Below are positions 40,285 through 48,426 of a stretch of 64,000 nucleotides of DNA, one piece after another. Below the pieces are notes generated by a model that did not search any database, was not told the origin of the DNA, and was given only the letters and a program-made list of their open reading frames with translations. The DNA comes from Akkermansia muciniphila (GTDB lineage Bacteria > Verrucomicrobiota > Verrucomicrobiia > Verrucomicrobiales > Akkermansiaceae): the NCBI RefSeq assembly GCF_040616545.1, contig NZ_CP156688.1:2790001-2854000 (forward strand). Direction: 5' to 3'. A program made the position numbers and the translations under genes. How positions within the stretch are numbered: position 1 is the first letter of the stretch; each line of letters opens with the position of its first letter.

Positions 40285-40413
40285 ATGAAAGAATTGCTCA
40301 TTACCCTTATTACGCTGGCAGGCCTGTTCATCGGCATGCATTACCATGATTCCCTTGTGGGGGATGGACAGACGGACCAGCAGAAGACGCAAGCTCCCGC
40401 TTCCGCCCAATAG
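40285..40413 (+). CDS. Small membrane/secreted peptide, 42 residues
   Basis: The frame starts with ATG 40285 (MKELLITLITLAGLFIGMHY) and ends at TAG, eight bases before the protease gene. The first 18 residues are a hydrophobic membrane or signal segment, the rest polar and Gln/Pro/Ala-rich. It is close enough to be co-transcribed with 40422-41171. No family is known to me; small peptides before HtrA-like genes can be regulatory, but that is only a guess. Confidence 0.5.
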   Translation: MKELLITLITLAGLFIGMHYHDSLVGDGQTDQQKTQAPASAQ

Positions 40414-40421
40414 CCCCGGCC

Positions 40422-41171
40422 ATGATGAAAACGGCTTCCCGGAAACCCTGTTTTTCCGCCATTCTCTGCGGCACGGCCCTGCTGGCTTCTTTTCCGCAGG
40501 CTCTGGCGCAGTCTACGGACAGCACAGGAATCCTCTCCACCACGCCGCAGTCCGTGGAGGATCTCCAGCGCATTGAACACCAGCTTAAGCAGGTGCTTCC
40601 CAGGGTGCTTCCCGCCCTGGTCTGCATTGAGGTGAACAACGGGAGCGGCTCCGGCATCCTGGTCTCGGAAAAAGGGCTGGTTTTTTCAGCGGCCCACGTC
40701 GTTGACAAGCAGGGAACCGTGCTCAAGATCATCATGCCGGACGGTACGCGCCTGCCCGGAAAGACCACGGCGCAGAACAGCGAGTCCGACGCCGGACTGG
40801 CTGAAATCACCACGGTGCTGAACAAGGGGCTTCCCCGTGTGCAGCGGACAGAGAAACTGCCCCGCGTGGGAGACTGGGTGTTCGCGCTGGGCCACGGAGG
40901 CGGACTGGACCAGAAACGCGGCCCGATGGTGCGCCTGGGCCGTGTGGTTTCCCTCAAGAATGGCGTTATCCAGACGGATTGCAAGCTGATCCGCGGGGAT
41001 TCCGGCGGCCCTCTGTTCAACCTGAATGGAGAGTTGATCGGCATTCACAGCCGGGTGGGTTCCGGGCTTGAAGACAACCTTCACGTTCCCATGAAGGATT
41101 TCGACGCCCTGACGGAACCTCCCTCCGGAGGAAAAGCGCCCCTCCCCCCGTCACCGGAACAGGACGGCTAA
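40422..41171 (+). CDS. Secreted trypsin-like (HtrA-type) serine protease without PDZ
   Basis: Encodes 249 residues; a second Met follows immediately (ATGATG). A Sec signal peptide covers about residues 1-29 (cleavage near ALAQS). The catalytic triad is complete: His in VFSAAHVVD (about 93), Asp in SESDAGLAE (about 124) and Ser in IRGDSGGPLFN (about 194). The C-terminus is a short Pro/Ser tail instead of a PDZ domain. It is probably periplasmic quality control or processing. The next gene, 20 bases on, is a related but catalytically dead protein, suggesting a pair. Confidence 0.88.
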   Translation: MMKTASRKPCFSAILCGTALLASFPQALAQSTDSTGILSTTPQSVEDLQRIEHQLKQVLPRVLPALVCIEVNNGSGSGILVSEKGLVFSAAHVVDKQGTVLKIIMPDGTRLPGKTTAQNSESDAGLAEITTVLNKGLPRVQRTEKLPRVGDWVFALGHGGGLDQKRGPMVRLGRVVSLKNGVIQTDCKLIRGDSGGPLFNLNGELIGIHSRVGSGLEDNLHVPMKDFDALTEPPSGGKAPLPPSPEQDG

Positions 41172-41191
41172 ACCATTTATTCCTGCCGCTC

Positions 41192-42229
41192 ATGAAACTT
41201 CCCTCCTGCGCGTATCTGCTTCCCGTGGCCTGTTTCCTGCTGCCCTCCGCCGTGGCGGAAGGTTATAACGGGAGCCTGGATTTTGAACAGCGCATCAATG
41301 GAAAGACGGTTTTGAAGACCATTGAACCCGTGCGTGAACGCCTTCAGGAATTGAGCGCCGTTTTCTTTTCCGGCCATGACGTGATGGTTTACGGCATCGT
41401 CCTGAGTCCGGACGGCTACATCGCCACCAAGGCTTCCGAACTTCACGCCCACCAGAATCCGGTGATCCGTATAGGGGCTGCCAAGTACAGCCATTTCAAG
41501 GAGATCGGCACGGACCCGGCCACGGACATCGCCGTGGTGAAGGTGGACGCCTCCAACCTTTCCGCCCCCGGTCCCGTCAGCCATGAGGCTCCCATGGGAA
41601 TGCTGGTGGTCAGCAACGGCTCCACCACCCGCAGTTCCAGACGGGCCCAGCTCGGCACCCTCAGCGCGGCGCAGCGCCCCATTCCGAACGGGGATACGGC
41701 TTACATGGGCGTGGTTTTCGCCGCTCCGTGCTCCATTCAGGAGGTCGTCAAGGATGGCCCCGCCGACAAGGCCGGCGCCATGGACGGAGATGAGATTCTG
41801 GCGGTGGACGGCGCCCCTGTTACCACGCTGGAAGCCATTTACCCCATTTTGTCCAAGAAGGAGATCGGGGAGAAGGTGACGCTGAAGGTCAGCCGCAAGG
41901 GCAACAAGGTTTCCTACGCCATCACGCTGGGTTCCCGGCGGAAGGCTCTGGGTGAAGATACGCCCCAGAATTCCAATGACCTGATCAGCGGAGGCTTCAG
42001 CAAGCGCCGGGATGATTTTCCCATGGTGCTCCAGCATGACACCCCTTCCCGGTATACACTGATGGGCGGCCCGCTGCTCAACCTAAAGGGAGAGCTCATC
42101 GGCATGAACATCGCCAGAGTGAACCGGGCGGAGAATTACGCCCTTCCCATCAGCGTGGTGCAGGAAAGCGTGAAGCGCATTCTGGAAAAAGCCCAGCAGC
42201 AGGAGAAGAAGCCCCAGGGAGATTCCTGA
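41192..42229 (+). CDS. HtrA-like pseudoprotease with PDZ domain inserted in the protease fold
   Basis: Encodes 345 residues with a signal peptide (about 1-22). Protease-like strands appear first (YGIVLSPDGYIATKASELHA, TDIAVVKVDAS). A PDZ domain then runs from about 170 to 250 (VVKDGPADKAGAMDGDEILA). The remaining protease half follows (RYTLMGGPLLNLKGELIGMN). In normal HtrA the PDZ follows the Ser site; here it precedes it. His is replaced (ATKASEL instead of TNAHVV), Asp is kept, and the Ser position reads Met (LMGGPL instead of NSGGPL). The protein is probably a non-catalytic partner or scaffold for the active protease upstream. Confidence 0.82.
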   Translation: MKLPSCAYLLPVACFLLPSAVAEGYNGSLDFEQRINGKTVLKTIEPVRERLQELSAVFFSGHDVMVYGIVLSPDGYIATKASELHAHQNPVIRIGAAKYSHFKEIGTDPATDIAVVKVDASNLSAPGPVSHEAPMGMLVVSNGSTTRSSRRAQLGTLSAAQRPIPNGDTAYMGVVFAAPCSIQEVVKDGPADKAGAMDGDEILAVDGAPVTTLEAIYPILSKKEIGEKVTLKVSRKGNKVSYAITLGSRRKALGEDTPQNSNDLISGGFSKRRDDFPMVLQHDTPSRYTLMGGPLLNLKGELIGMNIARVNRAENYALPISVVQESVKRILEKAQQQEKKPQGDS

Positions 42230-42253
42230 ACCATTCCCCGCTTTTCCCGGCAT

Positions 42254-42289
42254 AAAAAACGCGCGGGAGTAGTTGCCTTCCCCCGCGCG
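42254..42289 (-). terminator. Rho-independent terminator after secreted protein gene
   Basis: On the minus strand CGCGCGGG pairs with CCCGCGCG around a 14-base loop and is followed by TTTTTTATG. It lies about 20 bases after the stop of the minus-strand gene 42312-43157. The plus side has no T run. Confidence 0.8.
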
Positions 42290-42311
42290 GATTCTGGAAA
42301 AACAAGTCCGG

Positions 42312-43157
42312 CTACATGCCCGGCACGTCCGCGGCATCCGGCACCGTCTTGGGCTGCACGGTGGGGTCATAGTGGACGGCCCCGGTCACGCGCACGCTGC
42401 CGTCCGGCAGAAAGACCATGGAGGGGGAGCCCATCACTTTTTTGTAGTACTGGAGCTTTTCCATGGTTCCGCGGCAGTTGATGCGGGAGTACGCGCCCAA
42501 CAGGGGAGTGGTGGGGAAGAAGACGTGCACGTTCGCCTTTCCGTCCACCATGCACTGCGGCCGCGTGGTGCCCAGCCAGTCCCCGATGCACACGGCATTG
42601 TAGGCCACGCCCGTGTCCGGGTCCTTCGTCTGCACGTACAGTTTCTGGATTCCGCGCACGGCAATGGTGCAGATGGAGAAGGTGCACCGCTTGGCGCTGC
42701 CCGGAATGGCTACGGTCTGGGACCACATGGGGGTGCCGGTACGGACGGCAAAGAGGGATTTCTGGGAGGCGAACATGTCCTTCTGGTTGGGCATTTTCAC
42801 CACCGCCTGCACATGGTAGTTCCCTTCCCGGGAGAGGTCATAGAAGTGCCGCAGGTCAATTTTCCGGGATACGCTCATGCCGGCGGGAACCTTGAGCGGC
42901 GGGAACATGGCAAATTTGGACTGGGGGAGTTCCGCTCCTGCGGTGGAGTGCTCCACATGGATGTCCAGCCAGGAGGAGTATTCCTGGCTCTTCAGTTCCA
43001 CGGGCACGCCGGAGTTGTTGGTGATGGTCAGCCTCATGTACATGGCCTCCCCGCTCAGGAAGGTTTTCTTTTCCGGAACGACTTTCACGTAGATCTGGGC
43101 CAGGGCCCCGGACGCCCCCATCAGGGCCAGCAGCAGCATTGCAAGGATGTGTTTCAT
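42312..43157 (-). CDS. Secreted hypothetical protein
   Basis: Encodes 281 residues from ATG 43157 (MKHILAMLLLALMGASGALA), a clear Sec signal with cleavage near ALAQ. The mature protein looks beta-rich and resembles immunoglobulin-like or intracellular-proteinase-inhibitor-like N-terminal domains (VKVVPEKKTFLSGEAMYMRL), then a longer region without recognised motif. It is the last gene of the leftward set after the pseudokinase, 35 bases downstream. Longer frames upstream are unlikely. A periplasmic carbohydrate or protein-binding role is possible. Confidence 0.7.
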   Translation of the reverse strand: MKHILAMLLLALMGASGALAQIYVKVVPEKKTFLSGEAMYMRLTITNNSGVPVELKSQEYSSWLDIHVEHSTAGAELPQSKFAMFPPLKVPAGMSVSRKIDLRHFYDLSREGNYHVQAVVKMPNQKDMFASQKSLFAVRTGTPMWSQTVAIPGSAKRCTFSICTIAVRGIQKLYVQTKDPDTGVAYNAVCIGDWLGTTRPQCMVDGKANVHVFFPTTPLLGAYSRINCRGTMEKLQYYKKVMGSPSMVFLPDGSVRVTGAVHYDPTVQPKTVPDAADVPGM

Positions 43158-43192
43158 GGTATTGGTATGTCGAGTAGGTGTTTTTAAATAGG

Positions 43193-44728
43193 TCAGCGGA
43201 CGTCCCGCACAATTCTGAAGCCCAGGTTGTCCCGGCATTCATCACGGGAGCGCAGGTATTCCACCCTGTTGGTGATGCCGGGGTGCTTCCAGTCCCCGCC
43301 GCAGGCCACAGGCCCCGGCGGCTCTTTCACGCGCGCGGGGTCCTTTTCCATGGAGGAGGTCCACTCCATCACGCCGGAGGCCATGCCGCACACGCCCGTT
43401 TTTAAATCATAGTCATTGCTGTACCGGTCAATTACCAGGGTTTTGTCCCCCTTTTCCCCCGTGTCCAGCATGGCGCCCAGGGCCATCCATTCCCGGCGCG
43501 CAGGCAGCCGGTAGCGCGGCTCTCCCGGCGCAACGGGTTTCCAGCTTGCATACGCCCAGGCATCCCAGAAGCTGACGTTGACCACCGGGGAGCGGAGCGT
43601 GATTTTCCTGCCCTTCCATTTCCCCCCCGGAGTATTGGCCGCCGTCCACATGGCTTCCCAGTCCGCGGGAACATGAGTGGCGGTCTGCTTGTCCGGCTGG
43701 TCCGGATGGGAGTATTCCTCCCTCAGTTCCGGGGTAAGGCGCGCCCACTGGTCCAGAAACAGGCGGTAGGATTCCATGGTGATTTCATGGGCTCCCACCA
43801 TCAATTCCCCGCCGCCGGGAAGGGTTATGCGGACTTCCGTATGGTCGCTGGCGGAGAAATCCGGATAGTGTTTCGGCGCCGGAGGCGGAGCAGGCCCGGA
43901 GGCTTCCTCCCGGGGGAGTAAAAGGAGCACGGCACCGGCGGCTATTCCTGCGCCCAGCAGGCCCGCTCCGGCCCAGAGCATCCATGCCCCGCGTTTTCTG
44001 CGGGGTTCCACGGGAACGGTATAGCGGTGGGTGGTGGCCCGCGGGGAGATTCCCAGTTGTTCGCGCACCGCGGCAATCAGCTCCATGACCTGGTCCCACT
44101 GCATCGGCTTGCCGTTCTGGCCCTCCTGCATCCACTCCAGCAGGGTGCGCATGCGGGTGGTCCCGGGCACGTCCGGCGTGACCAGGGGCAGAAGGTCGGC
44201 CCCCAGGCGCTTCATCTGCGCGCGGGATATTTCTTCATGAAAGTCACCGGGCATGGCCGTATTCATCAGCCGCACGGCGGACTTGTCATCCAGGAAGATG
44301 TGGCGCGGCTCCATGACGTTGAAGGCGGTTTGCAGGCGTTCATACCTGCCGCACATGCCGCCAACCGTTTCAATTACTTTCAGCAGGTCCTTCATGGGCA
44401 CGGTCTGCCCGCGGTCCAGCATGGACTGGAGGGAGGAGCCCCCCAGTTGTTCACTGGTGACGAACCAGTACCCCTGCGCCTGGGACGCCTCGTAAACAGT
44501 GCCCAGCACCGGGGCGGTGAGAGCCGCTCGCGTGCGGGCTTTCATCAGGAAGTCCTCCACGCTCACGCCCTCCGCATTGTCCGGGTCCAGCAGTTCCAGG
44601 AACACGGAACGGTCCATGCCCTGCTGGATGGCCTGGTAAAGAATCCCTCCCCGCGTGCGGCCGATGAACGCCACCAGCGTGTAGTCGCCAAAGTTGTGGG
44701 GAAGGTCGAACATGGGCAAGTCAGGCAT
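43193..44728 (-). CDS. Pseudokinase-TM-sulfatase-modifying-factor-like fusion
   Basis: Encodes 511 residues. Residues about 15-225 look like a Ser/Thr protein kinase fold (FGDYTLVAFIGRTRGGILYQ), but the catalytic loop reads FNVMEPRHIFLDD where HRDxKPxN is expected, so activity is doubtful. A TM segment follows (about 248-272). After a Pro-rich linker a C-terminal FGE/SUMF1-like domain begins (about 295-511: GAHEITMESYRLFLDQWARL, NVSFWDAWAYASWK, then CRDNLGFRIVRD). Such FGE-like domains modify or bind proteins outside the cell. The fusion suggests an inside-out sensor. Its start overlaps the previous stop by one base. Confidence 0.8.
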   Translation of the reverse strand: MPDLPMFDLPHNFGDYTLVAFIGRTRGGILYQAIQQGMDRSVFLELLDPDNAEGVSVEDFLMKARTRAALTAPVLGTVYEASQAQGYWFVTSEQLGGSSLQSMLDRGQTVPMKDLLKVIETVGGMCGRYERLQTAFNVMEPRHIFLDDKSAVRLMNTAMPGDFHEEISRAQMKRLGADLLPLVTPDVPGTTRMRTLLEWMQEGQNGKPMQWDQVMELIAAVREQLGISPRATTHRYTVPVEPRRKRGAWMLWAGAGLLGAGIAAGAVLLLLPREEASGPAPPPAPKHYPDFSASDHTEVRITLPGGGELMVGAHEITMESYRLFLDQWARLTPELREEYSHPDQPDKQTATHVPADWEAMWTAANTPGGKWKGRKITLRSPVVNVSFWDAWAYASWKPVAPGEPRYRLPARREWMALGAMLDTGEKGDKTLVIDRYSNDYDLKTGVCGMASGVMEWTSSMEKDPARVKEPPGPVACGGDWKHPGITNRVEYLRSRDECRDNLGFRIVRDVR

Positions 44729-45936
44729 CAGGGAGGCAGAAGGGAGTCATAGGAGTCGGAAACCGGAGCCGCCTCCACCGGGGGCAGCAGGCCGCCGTCG
44801 TAAATTTCAGGCATGCCGGAAGGGGAACTCTGGTTCATCTGTTCCAGCAAGAATAGCACGGGGGGGGAGGCATGGCAATCCATCGGTTCACCCTTATAGT
44901 ATAATTTGGCGGTATATCCGTAATACTTGAGGCTTCCGTAGGCGATCGTCTCTTCCTCCGTCAGGGGGGGCATGTAGTAGGTCACTTCCATGATTTCCTC
45001 CCCGTCCGCCCAGTCCGCCGGTTCCGTAACGCACCGTGAGGAGGGTTCCGGAGCGTGCGTCTTTTCCACCTTTTTTCCGTTGACCTTGTCAAAGAACTGG
45101 ACAATGACGCGCAGGTCCTCCGGCCTGACGTTCAACCCATCCTTCATCAGAATGGGAACGATCAGCTTGACGCGCTCCCCGGCGGGGCATTCCGGATCCC
45201 GGTATTCCAGAATGGTGCCGAAGGACATATCCCCCCGCAGGTCCGCCGGGCTGGAAAAACCGGCCTGGAGGTGCTTCGCCGCGCGCGCAAAGTATTTCCC
45301 CGCCTTTTCCCGCTGGGTGTATACCTTCAGGAAAAACTCCCGGGATTTATCCGCATTCCTCAGCCATTCATACGTGAGGCCGTAATAGTAAAGCACCACC
45401 GGGTTGTCCGGCTCCAGCCTCATGGCCTGCTCCAGCTTCACCACCGCCACTTTAAGGTCTCCGTCAATCTGGGCATACCGCGCCGCCTTGACAAGTTCCG
45501 CCACTTCCTCCGTCATGGGCGGCATGGCTTCAGCCGGGTCCTCCGGCGCCCGGGGAGCCTGGGCGGAAACATCTTCCCCCCCCGGCACGGCAGCCGCCAC
45601 GGCGGCGGGGGCCGGATCGTCGGCCGGGTCGGACAGGTCAGCGTCCCGCAGCATTTCCTCCACGGAACGGGGTTTTTCAGAGGACGTTCCCGGTACGGGG
45701 GGTGCCTCCGCAGGTTCCTCGTCTTCAATAGCGGCAGACGGGGCCTGCGGGTCGGCTTCCGCCGCCACGGCCACGGGAATTTCCACCATTTTTTCCACCA
45801 CCACGGTACGGGCGGACAGGCTGAAGGAGACGCCCACCATCAGGAGCAGGATGAAGGCCAGCGCGCCCAGCGTCCAGCAGGCGATGCCAAACGCACGGTC
45901 ACGGGCGTTTTTTTCCGGTAGGGGGGACTCGCTCAT
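44728..45936 (-). CDS. Membrane protein with TPR-like region
   Basis: Encodes 402 residues. One TM segment (GIACWTLGALAFILLLMVGV, about 17-38) precedes a long Pro/Ala/Glu-rich linker (about 55-130). A TPR-like helix pair follows (YAQIDGDLKVAVVKLEQAMR, VVLYYYGLTYEWLRNADKSR, about 155-215), then a beta-rich C-terminal domain. It is translationally coupled to the pseudokinase (1-base overlap) and the two-TM gene upstream (4-base overlap). The linker and TPR suggest a scaffold at the inner membrane. Confidence 0.75.
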   Translation of the reverse strand: MSESPLPEKNARDRAFGIACWTLGALAFILLLMVGVSFSLSARTVVVEKMVEIPVAVAAEADPQAPSAAIEDEEPAEAPPVPGTSSEKPRSVEEMLRDADLSDPADDPAPAAVAAAVPGGEDVSAQAPRAPEDPAEAMPPMTEEVAELVKAARYAQIDGDLKVAVVKLEQAMRLEPDNPVVLYYYGLTYEWLRNADKSREFFLKVYTQREKAGKYFARAAKHLQAGFSSPADLRGDMSFGTILEYRDPECPAGERVKLIVPILMKDGLNVRPEDLRVIVQFFDKVNGKKVEKTHAPEPSSRCVTEPADWADGEEIMEVTYYMPPLTEEETIAYGSLKYYGYTAKLYYKGEPMDCHASPPVLFLLEQMNQSSPSGMPEIYDGGLLPPVEAAPVSDSYDSLLPP

Positions 45937-46778
45937 ATGCCATGCTCCGCATGTTCCCCGCCATCCTTCCGGGCAGACGGGGCGTCCGCATCCGGAGCTT
46001 CTTCATAATCAACTACCTCTCCCCGGTAAAGGGACAGGAGGGCCTTCATGAAATCCTCCGCGTTGTTGGGGGAGTCCTCCTTGCGGAAGCCCCCGTAGGT
46101 CAGCCCGTCCAGCCTGATGCGGTTTCCCCCGCATTCCGGTTTCAACGTCGCAAGGGCCAGCCCCTTCTGCTTCCACCGGCGCAAATCAAGGCGGGCAATG
46201 TCCTCCACGCGGAAGGTTTTGCCGGCAGCCGTCACCTGCCCTTCGCTGAGGGCCATTTTCCTGCCGCGCGTCCTGACCAGGAAGAACAGGGCCACCATGG
46301 CCAGCACCATGCAGACGCTTCCGGCCACCCATTGTTCAAAAATCTTGGAGGCGTCATACGGATGGTCCTCCGGCTTGATGGGGTAGCGCATTTCTCCGGA
46401 ATAGGACTGCCATGCGGCGCTCCACCCCTTTCCGGGGGCGGACATCAGCCCGTAATCCGCCAGCACGGCGGGCCATGCCGTTCCGGTCCTGTCCACGCCG
46501 GAGGGTATCTTGTACCCCTCCGGGAATTCCACGGTGCGCGCCATGACGGTACGCTCCCATTCATCCCGGGACGCGCCGTTTCCGCTCACTTCACGGTCAA
46601 AGAGGGCGCCGGCATCCACAAACGCCTTGTGCATGAAGAATTCCAGGTTTTTTTGAGGATACCCGGTGGAAGCATCATAATAAAAGTACACTCCGAACCC
46701 CAGGAACATGAGAGCCATGAGAACCGCCCTGCCGGTGAACCACATGGTCGGCTTACATTCTACCGTGTCAGACTGCAT
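45933..46778 (-). CDS. Two-TM hypothetical membrane protein
   Basis: Encodes 281 residues. TM1 is near residues 13-32 (FTGRAVLMALMFLGFGVYFY) and TM2 near 150-168 (VAGSVCMVLAMVALFFLVRT), with a charged extracytoplasmic loop of about 115 residues between. The C-terminal region is a charged soluble domain. It is the first gene of the leftward unit, coupled to the next gene by a 4-base overlap. No family recognised. Its divergent neighbour at 47087 has a candidate promoter; a minus-strand promoter in 46779-46960 was not found by eye. Confidence 0.7.
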   Translation of the reverse strand: MQSDTVECKPTMWFTGRAVLMALMFLGFGVYFYYDASTGYPQKNLEFFMHKAFVDAGALFDREVSGNGASRDEWERTVMARTVEFPEGYKIPSGVDRTGTAWPAVLADYGLMSAPGKGWSAAWQSYSGEMRYPIKPEDHPYDASKIFEQWVAGSVCMVLAMVALFFLVRTRGRKMALSEGQVTAAGKTFRVEDIARLDLRRWKQKGLALATLKPECGGNRIRLDGLTYGGFRKEDSPNNAEDFMKALLSLYRGEVVDYEEAPDADAPSARKDGGEHAEHGI

Positions 46779-46965
46779 GTTCCTTACATACCAACAATGC
46801 CATGCCCTTGACCATAAAAAAAGCGCACGTCACCCGCCTTTGCGGGAAAGAGGGGCGGATTCCTTCCCGGCGGCGGGTCCGGACATGCGGCGGCGGCGGA
46901 TAAAACGCCCCTGCATTCCGTTCCGGGGATGTACCTGGAAAATCACTTTTTACCTTCTTCTTGGC

Positions 46966-46994
46966 TTGATTTATTTTGTGAAAGTTAAATAATA
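46966..46994 (+). promoter_or_regulatory. Candidate promoter for coiled-coil gene pair
   Basis: TTGATT (46966-46971) and ATAATA (46989-46994) are 17 bases apart in an AT-rich patch inside a GC-rich gap. The start point would be near 47002 and the gene begins at 47087. The rest of the 46779-47086 gap has no gene I would accept. Confidence 0.35.
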
Positions 46995-47086
46995 ACACGC
47001 GCAGGGATTGCCTGATGGGCCATTTTGCCCGGAAACGCCGTAATCCGCTGCATTCCCGTATCCCGGCACGCATCATTTTACCGCAT

Positions 47087-47704
47087 ATGAGACCAAGCAA
47101 TCCCCAATACCGCCGCATGGACGCCGATCCCGGTTTCAATCCCCAGGCAGACGACCAGGTGGATTCCGACATGGAACAGGCCCAGCTTAGGCTGGAACAA
47201 CTGCGGAAGGAAAAGGAGGAGGTGGAGAGCTCCCGCCGCCGTCTGGAGGAAAGCCATCTGCGCAAGGCCCGCTTCATGGACCAGCAGAACGAACTGGGGG
47301 ACCGCATGGTGAACGCCGCGGACCTCATTTCCAGAGAGGTGGAAAGCCTCCGGCAGGAGAGCAACGAGCTGGAACAGATTCACATGACCCTGACGCGCAG
47401 CCTGAAGATGCTCAGCACCGTGCGGCCGGATGAATGGCCCATTGAGAACACGGACAACCTGATCAGCCAGGGCCAGCAGGTCATTGACCGCTGTGAGGAG
47501 GAGTTTGCGGACGCCGTCCAGCAGTGCGCCCGCATGCAGCACACCAAGGTGCTTACGGGCGTGCGCCGTTCCAGCAAGGTGCGCATCAGCTCCCGTGAAT
47601 TCATGACCCAGTTCCTCCAGGGCCTTTCCTTCCATCTTCCCCTGCTCCTGATTGCCCTCATTATCCTCTTCTTCATCTGGATTTTCAGCCCCTCCGCATC
47701 ATGA
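47087..47704 (+). CDS. Coiled-coil, tail-anchored membrane protein 1
   Basis: Encodes 205 residues from ATG 47087; an ATG at 47015 is in frame but gives a low-complexity start. The N-terminal two thirds are coiled coil (EQAQLRLEQLRKEKEEVESS, RRRLEESHLRKARFMDQQNE). The C-terminus is a single TM anchor (LPLLLIALIILFFIWIFSPS). It is coupled by a 4-base overlap to the next gene, a similar but shorter coiled-coil plus TM protein. The pair may form a membrane complex. No named family. Confidence 0.75.
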   Translation: MRPSNPQYRRMDADPGFNPQADDQVDSDMEQAQLRLEQLRKEKEEVESSRRRLEESHLRKARFMDQQNELGDRMVNAADLISREVESLRQESNELEQIHMTLTRSLKMLSTVRPDEWPIENTDNLISQGQQVIDRCEEEFADAVQQCARMQHTKVLTGVRRSSKVRISSREFMTQFLQGLSFHLPLLLIALIILFFIWIFSPSAS

Positions 47705-48033
47705 TTAAAAGAAAAGCCAAACGCCGTTCCTCAGAACTGGCAGAACTGGACCGCGCCTCACGGGAAATTGAGAACCGCATCCAGGAATTGGAAGCCTCTC
47801 TCAAACGCCCCGCGCAGCAGACCCGCATGCGCCTGGACCGCAATACCATGCCCCCGCCGGACCGCGTGCGGGAAGGCACCCAGAACCGCGCCCTGCGCGC
47901 CGTGGTGGCCCGCGACGGCCGCGCCACCAACATGAGGCGGGAGCTGCGTGAAAACTTCATGCTGCTGGGCCTGCTGGTCTGCGCCATCGCCGCCTCCTTC
48001 TGCTGGATTGTCCGCCTGCTGGAACAGCAGTAG
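47701..48033 (+). CDS. Coiled-coil, tail-anchored membrane protein 2
   Basis: Encodes 110 residues. The N-terminal half is a charged coiled coil (SELAELDRASREIENRIQEL) with a basic, Arg-rich middle (RALRAVVARDGRATNMRREL). A C-terminal TM segment follows (FMLLGLLVCAIAASFCWIVR). It starts four bases inside the previous stop. Shared design with the preceding protein suggests partners. Confidence 0.75.
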   Translation: MIKRKAKRRSSELAELDRASREIENRIQELEASLKRPAQQTRMRLDRNTMPPPDRVREGTQNRALRAVVARDGRATNMRRELRENFMLLGLLVCAIAASFCWIVRLLEQQ

Positions 48034-48076
48034 TCCTTCCCCTTTTCCTTTCTCCCATATGACGCACGTTCCCATC

Positions 48077-48370
48077 ATGAGCACGCCCCAAATTGACGTA
48101 GCCTACATTGCCAAACTGGCCCGCATTGACCTGACGGAGGAAGAGGCAGCCCTCTTCTCCAAAGACCTGGACAAAGTCCTGGCTTATATTACCAAGCTGG
48201 AATCCTACGACGTCACGGGCATCGCCCCCATGAACCATCCCCTGCCCACGATGGACGTGATGCGCAAGGACGTTCCGGAGCCCGGCCTCTCCCAGGAGGA
48301 AGCCCTTTCCAACGCCCCCCAGCAGTCCCAGGGGCAGTTCCGCACGCCCAAGGTAGTGGAATCCGCCTGA
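48077..48370 (+). CDS. gatC: Aspartyl/glutamyl-tRNA amidotransferase subunit C
   Basis: Encodes 97 residues from ATG 48077 (MSTPQIDVAYIAKLARIDLT); ATG 48059 would add six. The family pattern is complete: V-x-YIAKLARIDLTEEE at the start and ETYD-like SYDVTGIAPMNHPLP in the middle, with MRKDVPEPGLSQEEAL near the end. It stabilises the A-B subunits of the enzyme that converts Glu-tRNA(Gln) or Asp-tRNA(Asn) to the amide form. gatA follows after 56 bases; gatB is not in the window. Confidence 0.93.
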   Translation: MSTPQIDVAYIAKLARIDLTEEEAALFSKDLDKVLAYITKLESYDVTGIAPMNHPLPTMDVMRKDVPEPGLSQEEALSNAPQQSQGQFRTPKVVESA

Positions 48371-48426
48371 CCTCCTCCCCGTCTTTCCCTCTTCACGCTT
48401 CAACCGTTCTTACCCCTTCCTTTTTC

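Noticed and set aside
46801..46860. Possible terminator (CCCGC-AAAG-GCGGG and a downstream T run on the minus strand)
   Set aside because: The stem and the T run are ten bases apart and no minus-strand gene ends just upstream.
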